Shown: positions 16,846-25,164 of the stretch, one piece after another
Numbering within the stretch: the first letter of the stretch is position 1
Layout: the number at the start of each line of letters is the position of its first letter
Source: a virus
Virus record (IMG/VR): IMGVR_UViG_3300046810_000170
Location: 1-64,000 of that record
DNA: 64,000 nt
Reading direction: 5' to 3' (one strand)
Notes under the pieces: model-generated
The model's database searches: none
What the model was told of the DNA's origin: nothing
The model's input: the letters and a program-made list of their open reading frames with translations, nothing else
Program-made: the position numbers and the translations under genes

Positions 16846-17336
16846 TAGAGCGACACCATCGGGAACTCAGGCGGGATGAACATGCGGCACGGAATCTGGA
16901 AGTTCGCGCCTTCGGTCATGTTGCGGAGCTCGAGCGAGATGCTCTGTCCGGAGATGAGCTCGCGGATGCGGCCGACGTACCACATGCGTTGCTCGAATTT
17001 GTTCACATCCTTCTCGACATGATCGCGGAGGACGCGACGACGGATCACGGTGGCCTGGTCGAGCTGGCCCTTGATCGCGGCCGAGTTAAAGATCCCGAAC
17101 GGGTTCATGACCTGGAGAATTGGCCGGCTTTCCTCGCCGTCCGCCGATCGAGTGTCGCCGGTCATGCGTGTGGCCATGCCTTCGTAAAGCTGTCCCTGCC
17201 ACGTGGTGGTGTTGTCGGTCTTGAAGCGGAAGATGACCGGTTGGTTCTTCAGGATGATCGTGTAGAGATCGACCAGCGCGTCGGCTGTGAGTTTCTGTGC
17301 TTCTTGTTTGTGCTCAAGAGGCGCAGTCGACGTCAT
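16845..17336 (-). CDS. L: Minor tail protein, L-like
   Basis: 163 residues; pattern of phage minor tail L / DUF1833-type proteins: a beta-rich core (WQGQLYEGMATRMTGD), then RVLRDHVEKDVNKFEQRMWYVGRIRELISGQSISLELR. Position between M-like and NlpC/P60 genes matches lambda order (M-L-K-I-J). Sits at the tail tip; in relatives it may bind an iron-sulfur cluster, but only one clear cysteine is present here. Confidence 0.75.
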   Translation of the reverse strand: MTSTAPLEHKQEAQKLTADALVDLYTIILKNQPVIFRFKTDNTTTWQGQLYEGMATRMTGDTRSADGEESRPILQVMNPFGIFNSAAIKGQLDQATVIRRRVLRDHVEKDVNKFEQRMWYVGRIRELISGQSISLELRNMTEGANFQIPCRMFIPPEFPMVSL

Positions 17337-17713
17337 GGCTGGGTCGTGACCTCCATCTCGAAGGATTCGACAGTACCTTGACCGTCCTCAGCGACACGGT
17401 ATTTCAGCGGCTTGCTGAAGCGAACGGTCAAAAGCCCCTTCCCCGGCAAAGGCAGAATGAACTTCTCGAACAGCTTGTGCTTCAGGTAGAACTCTTCCAG
17501 ACGAGCGATGTTGATCTTGGGCATGATACCCGTGAGGACACGGCCAGTCTCGTCCGTGTAAAACTTCATCGTCTTGTAGTGGAGCGTGTACTTTACCTGA
17601 TCAGGTCCGCGAGGTCTGGCTGCAAATTCATAGCCTCGCCCGAGCTGCACCTTTGGAGAGGACTCTGGGTATTCCGTTGTCCAGGTGAAGTACGGGAAAT
17701 CATACGTTTCCAT
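17333..17713 (-). CDS. M: Minor tail protein, M-like
   Basis: 126 residues from ATG 17713 (METYDFPYFTW...). Beta-rich, with the late segment LLTVRFSKPLKYRVAEDGQGTVESFEMEV resembling phage minor tail M proteins. Stop overlaps L start (ATGA). The 5' end lies 120 nt inside the 3' part of the upstream HTH gene, in another frame. Confidence 0.75.
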   Translation of the reverse strand: METYDFPYFTWTTEYPESSPKVQLGRGYEFAARPRGPDQVKYTLHYKTMKFYTDETGRVLTGIMPKINIARLEEFYLKHKLFEKFILPLPGKGLLTVRFSKPLKYRVAEDGQGTVESFEMEVTTQP

Positions 17714-18381
17714 GCGGGTTGATATGGGTTTGATTCCCTTGCAATACAAGGGTTTGCGGTCGCTGCGCTCTTAGTAGATAAACCTTGAGTATTCGTGGTG
17801 CTTTCTTTTTTCCACCCTATCCTCCGCGACAACCAGCCGAGCCACTTCGGGCACAGAAGCCTGATCAGGTTGAAGTCGTTCTTCTCGCCCTTCCGCTTCT
17901 GAATCTTTCGCTCGATCAGCCGCATATCGTGGGCTTTCCGGATCGTCTTCTGAACCATGGATCTCGAGACAGCCGCACGGGCAGCGATGGCGTCGACGGC
18001 GCAACGAATGACAGAGCACTCACCAGCCAGCTTCGCCAATGTTGTGAGGACCGCCTGCTCAGACATGGTGAACTGGGTAGCGATCTCCGGAGGAAGAAAT
18101 CCCGCTGCAACCAGTCCACGACGGCGGGCAATCGACGCCTCCCTCTTCCGGGGCTGTGGCTTCTTCCGCTCGATCTCGGTGAACACCGTGATGATCCGTT
18201 GGTGGATCAGAGTCTGGCGTAGTTTCAGGGCCGCGTCGAGCTGGTGAGCTCGCCGGTCGCTGAGCTCGCCTTTGTGGTGCTGATCCCAAAGGATCCTCGA
18301 GAGATTGGTGCAGACCTGAAGTTTTGTGGCTTTGGAAATAGCACGTTTGAGTTGCAGAGCAACCAATAGGTTTCCCGTCAA
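17593..18381 (-). CDS. HTH protein of rhizobial-plasmid type, inserted in the tail module
   Basis: 262 residues from TTG 18381 (GTGAGG in front). Residues 105-185 (MSEQAVLTTLAKLAGEC..IDAIAARAAVSRSMVQKTIRKAHDMRLIERK..LCPKWLGWLSRR) contain a winged helix-turn-helix. I recall this arrangement in hypothetical proteins on rhizobial plasmids and islands. The last 60 residues are low complexity and run over the start of the tail M gene by 121 nt, as if the original 3' end was lost on insertion. Role unknown; DNA binding likely. It has its own promoter candidate. Confidence 0.65.
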   Translation of the reverse strand: MTGNLLVALQLKRAISKATKLQVCTNLSRILWDQHHKGELSDRRAHQLDAALKLRQTLIHQRIITVFTEIERKKPQPRKREASIARRRGLVAAGFLPPEIATQFTMSEQAVLTTLAKLAGECSVIRCAVDAIAARAAVSRSMVQKTIRKAHDMRLIERKIQKRKGEKNDFNLIRLLCPKWLGWLSRRIGWKKESTTNTQGLSTKSAATANPCIARESNPYQPAWKRMISRTSPGQRNTQSPLQRCSSGEAMNLQPDLADLIR

Positions 18382-18397
18382 AGCTGTACCTCACTTA

Positions 18398-18427
18398 GGT
18401 ATAAGATATCGTTCGAGAAATCGGCAA
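18398..18427 (-). promoter_or_regulatory. Candidate sigma70 promoter for the HTH gene
   Basis: On the minus strand TTGCCG (18427-18422), 18-nt spacer, TATACC (18403-18398), ending 17 nt before the TTG start. One of few independent promoters visible inside the virion module. Confidence 0.45.
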
Positions 18428-18456
18428 ATTTCCCGTTGACACCTGATTCGTTTTAT

Positions 18457-18536
18457 GAGAGCTTTGACCTTGTGAAGGGGCTTCAAGAGCTCTCTGAAGG
18501 TTTGAACAAGCACTGGGCGGCAACCCGGTGCTTTTT
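18457..18536 (+). ncRNA. Two stacked hairpins ending in a plus-strand terminator
   Basis: Arms 18457-18467 and 18483-18494 form an 11-bp stem with one bulged G (18487) and an inner CCTT/AAGG hairpin. Then GCACTGGG (18510-18517) pairs with CCCGGTGC (18524-18531, one G-T pair) followed by TTTTT. No gene is seen on this strand upstream, so a short regulatory RNA ending here is possible. TTGACA lies at 18436-18441 but no good -10 box follows. Could also be two terminators protecting the insert. Confidence 0.4.
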
Positions 18537-18588
18537 CGTTTGTGGGTAAATTACGTCAAGACTCACGTCCCCCGTTGCAAATCAGTGA

Positions 18589-18648
18589 TATTGTGGCCTA
18601 GTGGTTGAGTCGTGCCAACCCCTGAGCAGAAAACGCGCAGGGGTCCAC
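18589..18648 (+). other. Structured intergenic element, tRNA-like D-arm phrase but no tRNA
   Basis: Outer arms near TGTGG/CCACA, a middle GGC/GCC pair and a perfect ACCCCTG/CAGGGGT stem can nest. The phrase GGCCTAGTGGTTGAGTCG resembles a tRNA D-arm, but no T-arm or acceptor pairing fits. It lies 45-100 nt before the secreted-protein gene and could be its leader. The 18382-18676 gap otherwise has no gene. Confidence 0.35.
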
Positions 18649-18691
18649 AGATTAGAATTGTCGATAGATCGTTAAGGTGCTGTTAAGGGTT

Positions 18692-19057
18692 ATGCAGTTT
18701 TTCAGAATTTTGTCCGCAGCAGCGATCACGTTGATCGCCACCACCGCTTACGCTGCCAGTGAGCCGGCACCTACCGGGACTGACAAGAAGGTCGCGGACA
18801 TCATTCGCAAGTCAGCAAAGGATCCATGGTCGGTTCGGGATCTGAAGGCTGGCAAGCCCCACCAGGCGGTCGACAATTTCCGCTATCCTCGAGCATGGGC
18901 AGTCTGCACGACCTTCTATGCGAAGAATAGTTTCGGGGCGTACAGCCAAGGGTTCTACCTGGTGTTCTTCAAGAACAACCAGGTGATCGATGCACTCGGC
19001 GGGCCGGGGATCGCACCTCATCCTGAGTGCGGTCCCCTTCATTCCGTCAAATTCTAG
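18692..19057 (+). CDS. Small secreted protein of unknown function (moron)
   Basis: 121 residues from ATG 18692; the upstream GTG 18677 is an alternative. A Sec signal peptide is clear (MQFFRILSAAAITLIATTAYA, cleavage after AYA). The mature part has two cysteines (VCTTFYAK and HPECGP) that could pair in the periplasm. It is encoded against the direction of the virion genes, with its own leader, and its stop overlaps the tape-measure stop. Such genes are often expressed from a prophage and alter the host envelope; function not known. Confidence 0.7.
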   Translation: MQFFRILSAAAITLIATTAYAASEPAPTGTDKKVADIIRKSAKDPWSVRDLKAGKPHQAVDNFRYPRAWAVCTTFYAKNSFGAYSQGFYLVFFKNNQVIDALGGPGIAPHPECGPLHSVKF

Positions 19058-22000
19058 ATCTGACCCATCGCTACCTGCTGGATCAATTGCTTGATCGAGC
19101 CGCGGTTCTGGATGTTGGCGCTGACGGTAGCGATGATGTCGTTCGGGCCAGACTGTGGGACTTGATCCGGCGAGACAACCCATACGTTGACCATGCCAGG
19201 ATCCTGCTTCTTGTTGCTGTTCGCAGCGAGACCCTGGAGAGCGCCTTCCGAGATCTGGCGGTTGCCCAGGTTGTTGATGTGGGTCAACTTATCCTCACCG
19301 ATCGCCTGGACGGCCGACTGACGCAGAACCATCTCACCAGGCATCAGCTGGTAGGCGCCACCGTCGCGGAACGGAGCGACCGCACCATTGGCGGCTCGGA
19401 TCAGGCCACCAACAGCCTTGCCGCCGACGATGCCGAAGAGACCCTCCCCCAGCTGAGAGAGGATGCTAGAGCCGCCGGATCCACCGCTGAACAGCGACAT
19501 GATGATCTGGTTGGCGAGGGCCTTGGCGATGATCTGCATGAACATCTGGAGGATGGTCTGGCCGAGCTGCTTGAACGCCTCGCCGGCCAACATGGTGCCA
19601 GAGGAAATGTTCATGAAGAACTGCGAGAAGCCGGAAGACAAACCATCAAGCACCTGACCCCAGGCGTTGCCCACCTGGGTTGCCAGCGGGATCATCTTAC
19701 CGGTAGCGTCGATGATGCCGTTCTGCTGAGCCCAGGCTGCGGTTGCGGACTGGATCGCATTGACCGTTGTTGGCCCCTGGTTCGCCTTGGCAGCGTCGAG
19801 GAGGTTGTTCTGCTCCTTCAGCTGGTTGTTCTTCTCGATGAGGTCGTTCTCGAGGGTGCGCCACTGCAGCACCTCGGTGTCACGCGAGCCGTCCGTGTTG
19901 TTCGCTTCTGCGTCAGCCGCCATGCGGCGAACTTCAGCGATCTGCTGCTCGATGAGCAGGACACGGTTGGCAGCTGCCTCACGCTCGCGATCGACCACGT
20001 TCTGCTGAAGCTTCTGAATGTCCAGAGTGGTGTACTTGCTGGCCATGTCGGGCTGCTGGGCAACATCCAGTGCAGCCTTGGCGCGATCGACCGGCCGCTG
20101 CAGCTCTTCTTCCGCGGCTTTGAAATATTCCTCAATCACCTTCTGAAGGTCGGAGTTGAGGTTTTCGTGCAGGCCGTCCTTCAGCTCCTTGAGCTTGTTC
20201 GTGTAGTCGGTCGGGTTGGTGTTCTTGAGCTCGGCATTCTCAGCATCGAACTTCTTGATCTCCTGATCCAGGAGCTGGTCGTGGGCGCTCTGGATCTGTG
20301 ACTGCAGATCCTTGAGCGACTTTGCGTCGTCCGTGAAGCGGACCTGGGTCTTCAGGTTGCCGATACGGGACTTGAGGCTGGTGATCGCAGCTTCTGCCTG
20401 GGCCTCGATACCCTTGTTGATGTTCTCCGTGGCCTGACGTTCGGTCTCTTCGAGGATCTTGGACGTTTCAGCCGAACCGGCGGTGTCCGTGCCAGAAAGA
20501 AACGCCTGGGCGCGAGACATGCGCTTGCCGACGTGGTTGATCGACGGATCTTTGTTTGGCCGTTCGAAGATGTTCATGAACGCCTTCGACAAAGCCTGCG
20601 GATCTTCGGTACCTGCCTTCAGCCGTGCGAAGAGATCCGGGTAGTCACGCATAAGCTCCTTCAGTACGAAATCATACTGAGTGTTGACATCGTTCGCGGC
20701 TGTGCCCTTTTGGATTGCAAAGGACCGGAGCTCGTTCCAGCGTGTGCCTCGCCACTGGGCAACACCATGGGCGGTGCCATGGTCGCCTAGAGCATTCGGA
20801 TTGAACTCGGACTCGACGGACAGGTTCGACGCGATCGCAGCGGCGCCAGCCTTGGAAAGACCGCGGTCCATATAGTGCTTGATCGCAGACTGGGCGCTAC
20901 CAGCCATTGCTTGGCTGATCGGCTCGTTCAGATCGATGCCCTCGAGCTGGACGTCAATGTTGCCGATCTTGTTGAGCTCGCCGCTGAGCTGGCCGGTCAG
21001 CTCCTTGATCTTGTCGACGAGCGCGTTCATGGCTGCACTCGGCGGCGTCTTCTTCAGCTCGGCCGTTGCTTCCTCGATCTTGGTGCGGAGGGTCTTCGCT
21101 GCGTCCTGGACAGCTTCACGCTGGCGCTGCAGCGACTCCTTCTGGAGGTCGAGTTCCTTCTCGTCGTTGGCACGGTTCTGCTCAGCCAACTCGGCCGCAG
21201 CGCGTTCCGTAAACTCCTTCCGCTCCTCCTGCAGCTTCTCGACTGCGTCGGTATCCTTGTTCAGGTTCGCGAGGCGGATGAGCTCATCATAGAAGTTGAT
21301 GATCTGTGCCGTCGTCGTCTTGCGGAGCTCGTCGTAGCCCTTCTTCGCAGCCTCGAACGCTTCGTTGTTCTTGGCACCAGAGATCTGCCGCTGCCAGCGG
21401 GCCAGCTCGCGGTTCTGGTTCTGCTCGGCCTTCTTGACTTCCTTCGAGGTGTACTTCGTCTGGTTGGTGACAGCTTTCTGGCTCGCCTCGTTCAGCTTCA
21501 GCTGCAGACTGGCCAGCGCCTGGTCGATCTGCGACGAAACGGACTTGTCGTCGAGACCGGCGAGGTTGGGGTCGGTCGAAGATTCCTTCGCGAAATCATC
21601 CTTGAACGCCTGGATCGACTTGTCGCGAACGGTTTCCAACCACCGGCGGACGGCGCTGTATGCTTCGATCTTCTCCTCGTCGTTCAGATTCCCGGTCGAG
21701 ATCGCGCTCATCTTGTCGTCGAACGTCTTCTGGATGAACTGCGACTTCTCGCTCAAACGACCAAAGGACTTCGAGCCCTGAATTCCAGCGTCGGCTTCGC
21801 GGCGCAGGATGGTGACGAGATCGGCGTCGGCTGCGGCAGTCTTGGTCAGGTTGGCAACGATCGGGTCGAGCGTGGCCTTCAGCTCCGTGAGGAAGCCGAG
21901 GCTACCGTTGGGGTCGCCCTGGCGCTGAGCAACACCGATCTGTTCATTCACGTACTTGCCGAGGGAAAGGGCCTGACGTGCATCGTGGACCTGGCTGAGA

Positions 22001-24429
22001 TCGCCAAGCGAGATTCGAAGCGCCTCACCGATGTTGGTGCCGAAACGCTTGCTGATCTGCTCGATGAGGTAGTTGTTCGCAGAGGTCTCGATCCCACCAC
22101 CGGCACCACCAACCGCCTGATCGGCCAGACCACGGATGTAGTTGGCTTGAGGACCATTGTGGTCGGTGAGCTTCCCGCGCTGTTCCTTCAGTTTGTCGAT
22201 CTCGCCACGGCGAGCTTCAGCGGCCTCAGCCAGCTCAGCGGCACGAACTCGGGAGGATGTCGCACGAAGGTCGTTCAGCTCACGGATGAGGTCCGTGACC
22301 GACATGGTGTCGTCCTTGATGGACAGACCGAGCTCGTTGAACTGGGCACGGAGCTCATCGATCTTGGCGCCACGCATGATCCGGTCGCCGTCAAGTTCTT
22401 TGCGGCGGTCGATCAGACCTTGGATCGCGGTGTCGAGCGAGCCGATCTTGCTTTCGGTCGCGTCGGCCGCGCCCTTCAGCTCATTGACCTTGGACTCGAG
22501 GTCGTCGATGCTCTTGGTGAGTTCGTCGGTCTTACCCTTCCAGGCAAAGAAGGCTCCCGCCGCCAGGGCGACACCCGCGATGACAAGACCGATCCAGTTG
22601 GTGAGAGTGAGAGCGGATAGGCCGGCGAGGACGCGGCCGAAGAAGCCAACGGCGACAGCACCCTCAGTAGCGGCTAGTCCCACGCCCTTGAACCCAGTGG
22701 CGAAGTTGGCGAGCAGCGGGATCATCAGACCCAGGCTCTTGATCAAGCTGCCAAACAGCGAGACGCCGAGCACGGTTGCGAAGGTGCCGGCGACAGCGCC
22801 GATCGCCTGAAGCACTCCAGGAAATTTATTGAGCCAGGAGAAGACAGTGGTGGCACCGGCGATTATCTGCTGCAGTGTCGCCACGATGGGCTCGAACGCG
22901 GTGAAGACAGAAGCGCCGAGAGTGTTCTTGAAGACCTGGGCGGTGTTGCTCAGCGACTTCATCTGAATGGCGTTCGCCTCGACAGCTGCAGCCGATAGCG
23001 TGAAGCTACGCTGCATATCACGAGCCAGTTCTGTGTTGTTCGCCAGTGCCAGGAAGGCTGCTGCGGAACGGGTCTCGAGAGTTTCGTAGGCCTCGGCTGC
23101 GCCAAAGCCCGCCTTCTTCAGCGTCTCGATAACAGGCAGAAAGCCCTTCGTCTTGACGTTGATGTCGTCGACGGACAGGCCAGCAGCCCTCAACACGTCG
23201 ACCAGTTTCTTGGATGGAGACTGGAGGTCGGTGAGCAGAGCACGGAAGCCTGTGCCCATCGTCGAGGCCTTCACGCCAGACTGGGAAAGAGCACCGAGGA
23301 TCGAGGTCGTCTCCTCGAGCGTCAGGCCAAGAGCTTCGGCGGTCGGGCCGATGTAGTTCAGCGAGGTCTGCAGCTTGTCGACGGACAGCTTCGAGAGGTT
23401 GAGCGCCGCGGTGAAGATGTTGGCGACGTCACCCGTGCGGCTCGTTTCGAGGTTGAAGGCCGTGAGGGTCGAGGTCACGACGTCAACAGCCTGCGACAGG
23501 CTCGAGCCCGTGGCCGTAGCAAACTGCGCGATCGAGCCAAGGGACTCGCTGACCTGGCCAGTGGACAGACCCGCCTGGGCAAGGGCGGTTGCGGCCTGGG
23601 TGATCTGGAGCGTGGTGTACGGAACAGACTGGGAGATCTGCACCAGGTTCTGCTTGAACTGCACCATCTCCTTGTTCGTGGCAGCAGAGATCGCCTGGTA
23701 CTGATGCAGTTCCTTGTCCAGCTCGACGAGGCCGGTTCCGGCGCCCTTGATCGTGTTGAACAGGCCACCGACTGCGGCGTAGTTCAGCATGACGCGACCT
23801 TGGATTCCCATGAGATCGGCGCCGCCGTTATAGTTCAGCTGCTCGAGACGGTTGCGGCTCGACAGGGCGGCGCGACCATTCTCTGCGGCATAGATGGCGT
23901 CGGCACGGCGCTGGTTGGCCAGCGTGTTGCGGGCGCTGAGATAACGATCGTCGGAGTTCGCGATCGACTGGTTGTTGGCGAACGTGGCGTTTTTGATGCG
24001 AGCTGCGACCGCGGCCTCGGTCGTCTTCAGAAGGCTGACGGTCTGCTTGACGATCGCCTCAGTGACGCGGGCTTCTGCAGCCTTTGCGGTGTTCTGAATA
24101 TCGTTGACGAGTGCCTGGGCGGCGACTCGGTTGAGCTGGTTTTCCTGAGACTTCTGGACGCCCGAGCCCTGGCCAAGTTGCTGGTAGCGAGCTCCGAGGA
24201 TCGAGGTGGCACTGCGCTCGGCACGGGCGCGAGCAGCAGTGCCTTTCTCGGTTGCGGCGACCATGTCGCTGAGGAGCTTGGTCAGCTCGAGAATGCCCTT
24301 CTTAGCAGTCCCGAGATTACTGTTGAACTTGGCTGTGACACCGTCGAGTTGTTTACGAACCTTCTCCAGCTCATCTCGAGCCTGGGCAGCGTTCAGTTCA
24401 TAATCAACTTCAAAGGTATTCTCAGCCAA
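19054..24429 (-). CDS. Tail tape-measure protein with internal lysozyme-like domain
   Basis: 1791 residues, start TTG 24429 preceded by GGAGG. N-terminal coiled coil (1-200); TP901-type tape-measure domain at about 240-500 (TLQITQAATALAQAGLSTGQ, SILGALSQSGVKASTMGTGF); hydrophobic stretches about 530-640; long coiled coils 640-1150; a phage-tail lysozyme domain about 1180-1315 (GLSKAGAAAIASNLSVESEF, HGVAQWRGTRWNEL); more coiled coil; and a C-terminal region with hydrophobic runs. It sets tail length (roughly 1.5 angstrom per residue, giving about 270 nm by the usual rule) and helps DNA cross the wall. Confidence 0.93.
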   Translation of the reverse strand: MAENTFEVDYELNAAQARDELEKVRKQLDGVTAKFNSNLGTAKKGILELTKLLSDMVAATEKGTAARARAERSATSILGARYQQLGQGSGVQKSQENQLNRVAAQALVNDIQNTAKAAEARVTEAIVKQTVSLLKTTEAAVAARIKNATFANNQSIANSDDRYLSARNTLANQRRADAIYAAENGRAALSSRNRLEQLNYNGGADLMGIQGRVMLNYAAVGGLFNTIKGAGTGLVELDKELHQYQAISAATNKEMVQFKQNLVQISQSVPYTTLQITQAATALAQAGLSTGQVSESLGSIAQFATATGSSLSQAVDVVTSTLTAFNLETSRTGDVANIFTAALNLSKLSVDKLQTSLNYIGPTAEALGLTLEETTSILGALSQSGVKASTMGTGFRALLTDLQSPSKKLVDVLRAAGLSVDDINVKTKGFLPVIETLKKAGFGAAEAYETLETRSAAAFLALANNTELARDMQRSFTLSAAAVEANAIQMKSLSNTAQVFKNTLGASVFTAFEPIVATLQQIIAGATTVFSWLNKFPGVLQAIGAVAGTFATVLGVSLFGSLIKSLGLMIPLLANFATGFKGVGLAATEGAVAVGFFGRVLAGLSALTLTNWIGLVIAGVALAAGAFFAWKGKTDELTKSIDDLESKVNELKGAADATESKIGSLDTAIQGLIDRRKELDGDRIMRGAKIDELRAQFNELGLSIKDDTMSVTDLIRELNDLRATSSRVRAAELAEAAEARRGEIDKLKEQRGKLTDHNGPQANYIRGLADQAVGGAGGGIETSANNYLIEQISKRFGTNIGEALRISLGDLSQVHDARQALSLGKYVNEQIGVAQRQGDPNGSLGFLTELKATLDPIVANLTKTAAADADLVTILRREADAGIQGSKSFGRLSEKSQFIQKTFDDKMSAISTGNLNDEEKIEAYSAVRRWLETVRDKSIQAFKDDFAKESSTDPNLAGLDDKSVSSQIDQALASLQLKLNEASQKAVTNQTKYTSKEVKKAEQNQNRELARWQRQISGAKNNEAFEAAKKGYDELRKTTTAQIINFYDELIRLANLNKDTDAVEKLQEERKEFTERAAAELAEQNRANDEKELDLQKESLQRQREAVQDAAKTLRTKIEEATAELKKTPPSAAMNALVDKIKELTGQLSGELNKIGNIDVQLEGIDLNEPISQAMAGSAQSAIKHYMDRGLSKAGAAAIASNLSVESEFNPNALGDHGTAHGVAQWRGTRWNELRSFAIQKGTAANDVNTQYDFVLKELMRDYPDLFARLKAGTEDPQALSKAFMNIFERPNKDPSINHVGKRMSRAQAFLSGTDTAGSAETSKILEETERQATENINKGIEAQAEAAITSLKSRIGNLKTQVRFTDDAKSLKDLQSQIQSAHDQLLDQEIKKFDAENAELKNTNPTDYTNKLKELKDGLHENLNSDLQKVIEEYFKAAEEELQRPVDRAKAALDVAQQPDMASKYTTLDIQKLQQNVVDREREAAANRVLLIEQQIAEVRRMAADAEANNTDGSRDTEVLQWRTLENDLIEKNNQLKEQNNLLDAAKANQGPTTVNAIQSATAAWAQQNGIIDATGKMIPLATQVGNAWGQVLDGLSSGFSQFFMNISSGTMLAGEAFKQLGQTILQMFMQIIAKALANQIIMSLFSGGSGGSSILSQLGEGLFGIVGGKAVGGLIRAANGAVAPFRDGGAYQLMPGEMVLRQSAVQAIGEDKLTHINNLGNRQISEGALQGLAANSNKKQDPGMVNVWVVSPDQVPQSGPNDIIATVSANIQNRGSIKQLIQQVAMGQI

Positions 24430-25086
24430 GTGTGCCTCCTACGTCGGCAAATGCCCTGGCGAGTTGATCGAAGGTTTGGATCGCCTCGCTCTCATCAGGT
24501 TTGGAGTTTCCTCCCCCTCCGAGTGCTTCATCGACTACCAGGCGGAACGTTTCGTATTCCTGGTAGTATCCGGCCATACGCTCCTGTGATTTCAAACTCA
24601 CCAGAGTGGTCAGATCCTCGAGGGAGTGCGACCAGTACACTTCCTCGAGAAGGCTGGGCCTGACGCCCAGCGCCCAAATTATGCTGTCGCGGAAGCTAAG
24701 CTCCGCAAGCCATCCATGGAAGACTTGAGGCCCTCGAGTAGGCTTTTGTGGTTTTCCACGTGCTTGGCTGACTTTGCCAAGCGCCGCATGAAAAAACCCA
24801 TGAGGTGCTCTCCAGCCCAGTCGAGAACCGCTTCAACGTCGTCGATGGAGATCTCGATCTCTTCGAGATCCGCGATCGCCTGGACGACCTTGCCGGTGAC
24901 CTTGCGTTCAGCCAGGACGGCCTTCAGAACTTCGGTTCGAAGTTCATCGTCGAGGGACATTGCCGGCACCAGTTCGGGCGAGCCGACTGCGATCGAAAGC
25001 ACGTTCAGAAGTCCATAGGACATGAAGAGTTCGCGCTCTTTGCCGTCCTGAGTAATGGTCAATTTTGGATTGGGAATTTCGGTCAT
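24422..25086 (-). CDS. Tail assembly chaperone GT, made by -1 frameshift
   Basis: Predicted product of 221 residues: 25086..24790 in frame 0 (99 codons), then 24790..24422 in the -1 frame (122 codons). The -1 frame is free of stops from the slip site and runs through GWLAELSFRDSIIWALGV to FADVGGTLG. This replaces a separate 72-residue gene that would need a start inside it. In lambda-like phages the G and GT forms coat the tape measure at a set ratio. The 3' end overlaps the tape-measure start by 8 nt. Confidence 0.8.
24679..25086 (-). CDS. Tail assembly chaperone G (unshifted form)
   Basis: 135 residues, ATG 25086. Helical, acidic middle (IADLEEIEISIDDVEAVLDW), ending ...SSMDGLRSLASATA. It lies between the tail tube and tape-measure genes, the fixed place of these chaperones. 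It is downstream of a strong hairpin that should lower its expression relative to the tail tube. Confidence 0.85.
   Translation of the reverse strand: MTEIPNPKLTITQDGKERELFMSYGLLNVLSIAVGSPELVPAMSLDDELRTEVLKAVLAERKVTGKVVQAIADLEEIEISIDDVEAVLDWAGEHLMGFFMRRLAKSAKHVENHKSLLEGLKSSMDGLRSLASATA
24790..24796 (-). other. Slippery heptamer for -1 ribosomal frameshift
   Basis: Minus-strand T TTT TTC read in frame as GGT TTT TTC ATG (residues GFFM of the chaperone). It fits X XXY YYZ exactly, and simultaneous slip opens the stop-free -1 frame of the GT form. No other good slip site is visible in the overlap. Confidence 0.78.
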
Positions 25087-25110
25087 TTGTGATCCAGAGT
25101 TACAAACAAT

Positions 25111-25141
25111 TGCGCCCCAGTCATGTGGTGACTGGGGCGCA
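25111..25141 (-). terminator. 13-bp hairpin after the tail-tube gene
   Basis: TGCGCCCCAGTCA (25111-25123) pairs perfectly with TGACTGGGGCGCA (25129-25141), loop TGTGG. On the minus strand it is followed by AATTGTTTG, a weak T-rich tail, so it is probably a partial terminator or 3' end stabiliser that sets tube:chaperone ratios. Confidence 0.7.
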
Positions 25142-25164
25142 TATTTGCAAGAGAGTTTGAGGGC

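Noticed and set aside
18436-18459. Plus-strand sigma70 promoter starting with TTGACA
   Set aside because: The -35 box is perfect but no -10-like box lies 16-18 nt downstream.
18589-18660. tRNA gene
   Set aside because: The D-arm-like phrase is present but no T-loop, anticodon arm or acceptor stem can be built.
20875-22620. A 581-codon plus-strand open frame and its neighbour 19027-20301, antisense to the tape measure
   Set aside because: Leucine/aspartate-rich shadow of the GC-biased third position of the tape-measure gene; no start signal.
24422-24640. A separate 72-residue gene
   Set aside because: Its frame continues upstream without stops to the T TTT TTC slip site, so it is the shifted end of the tail chaperone.
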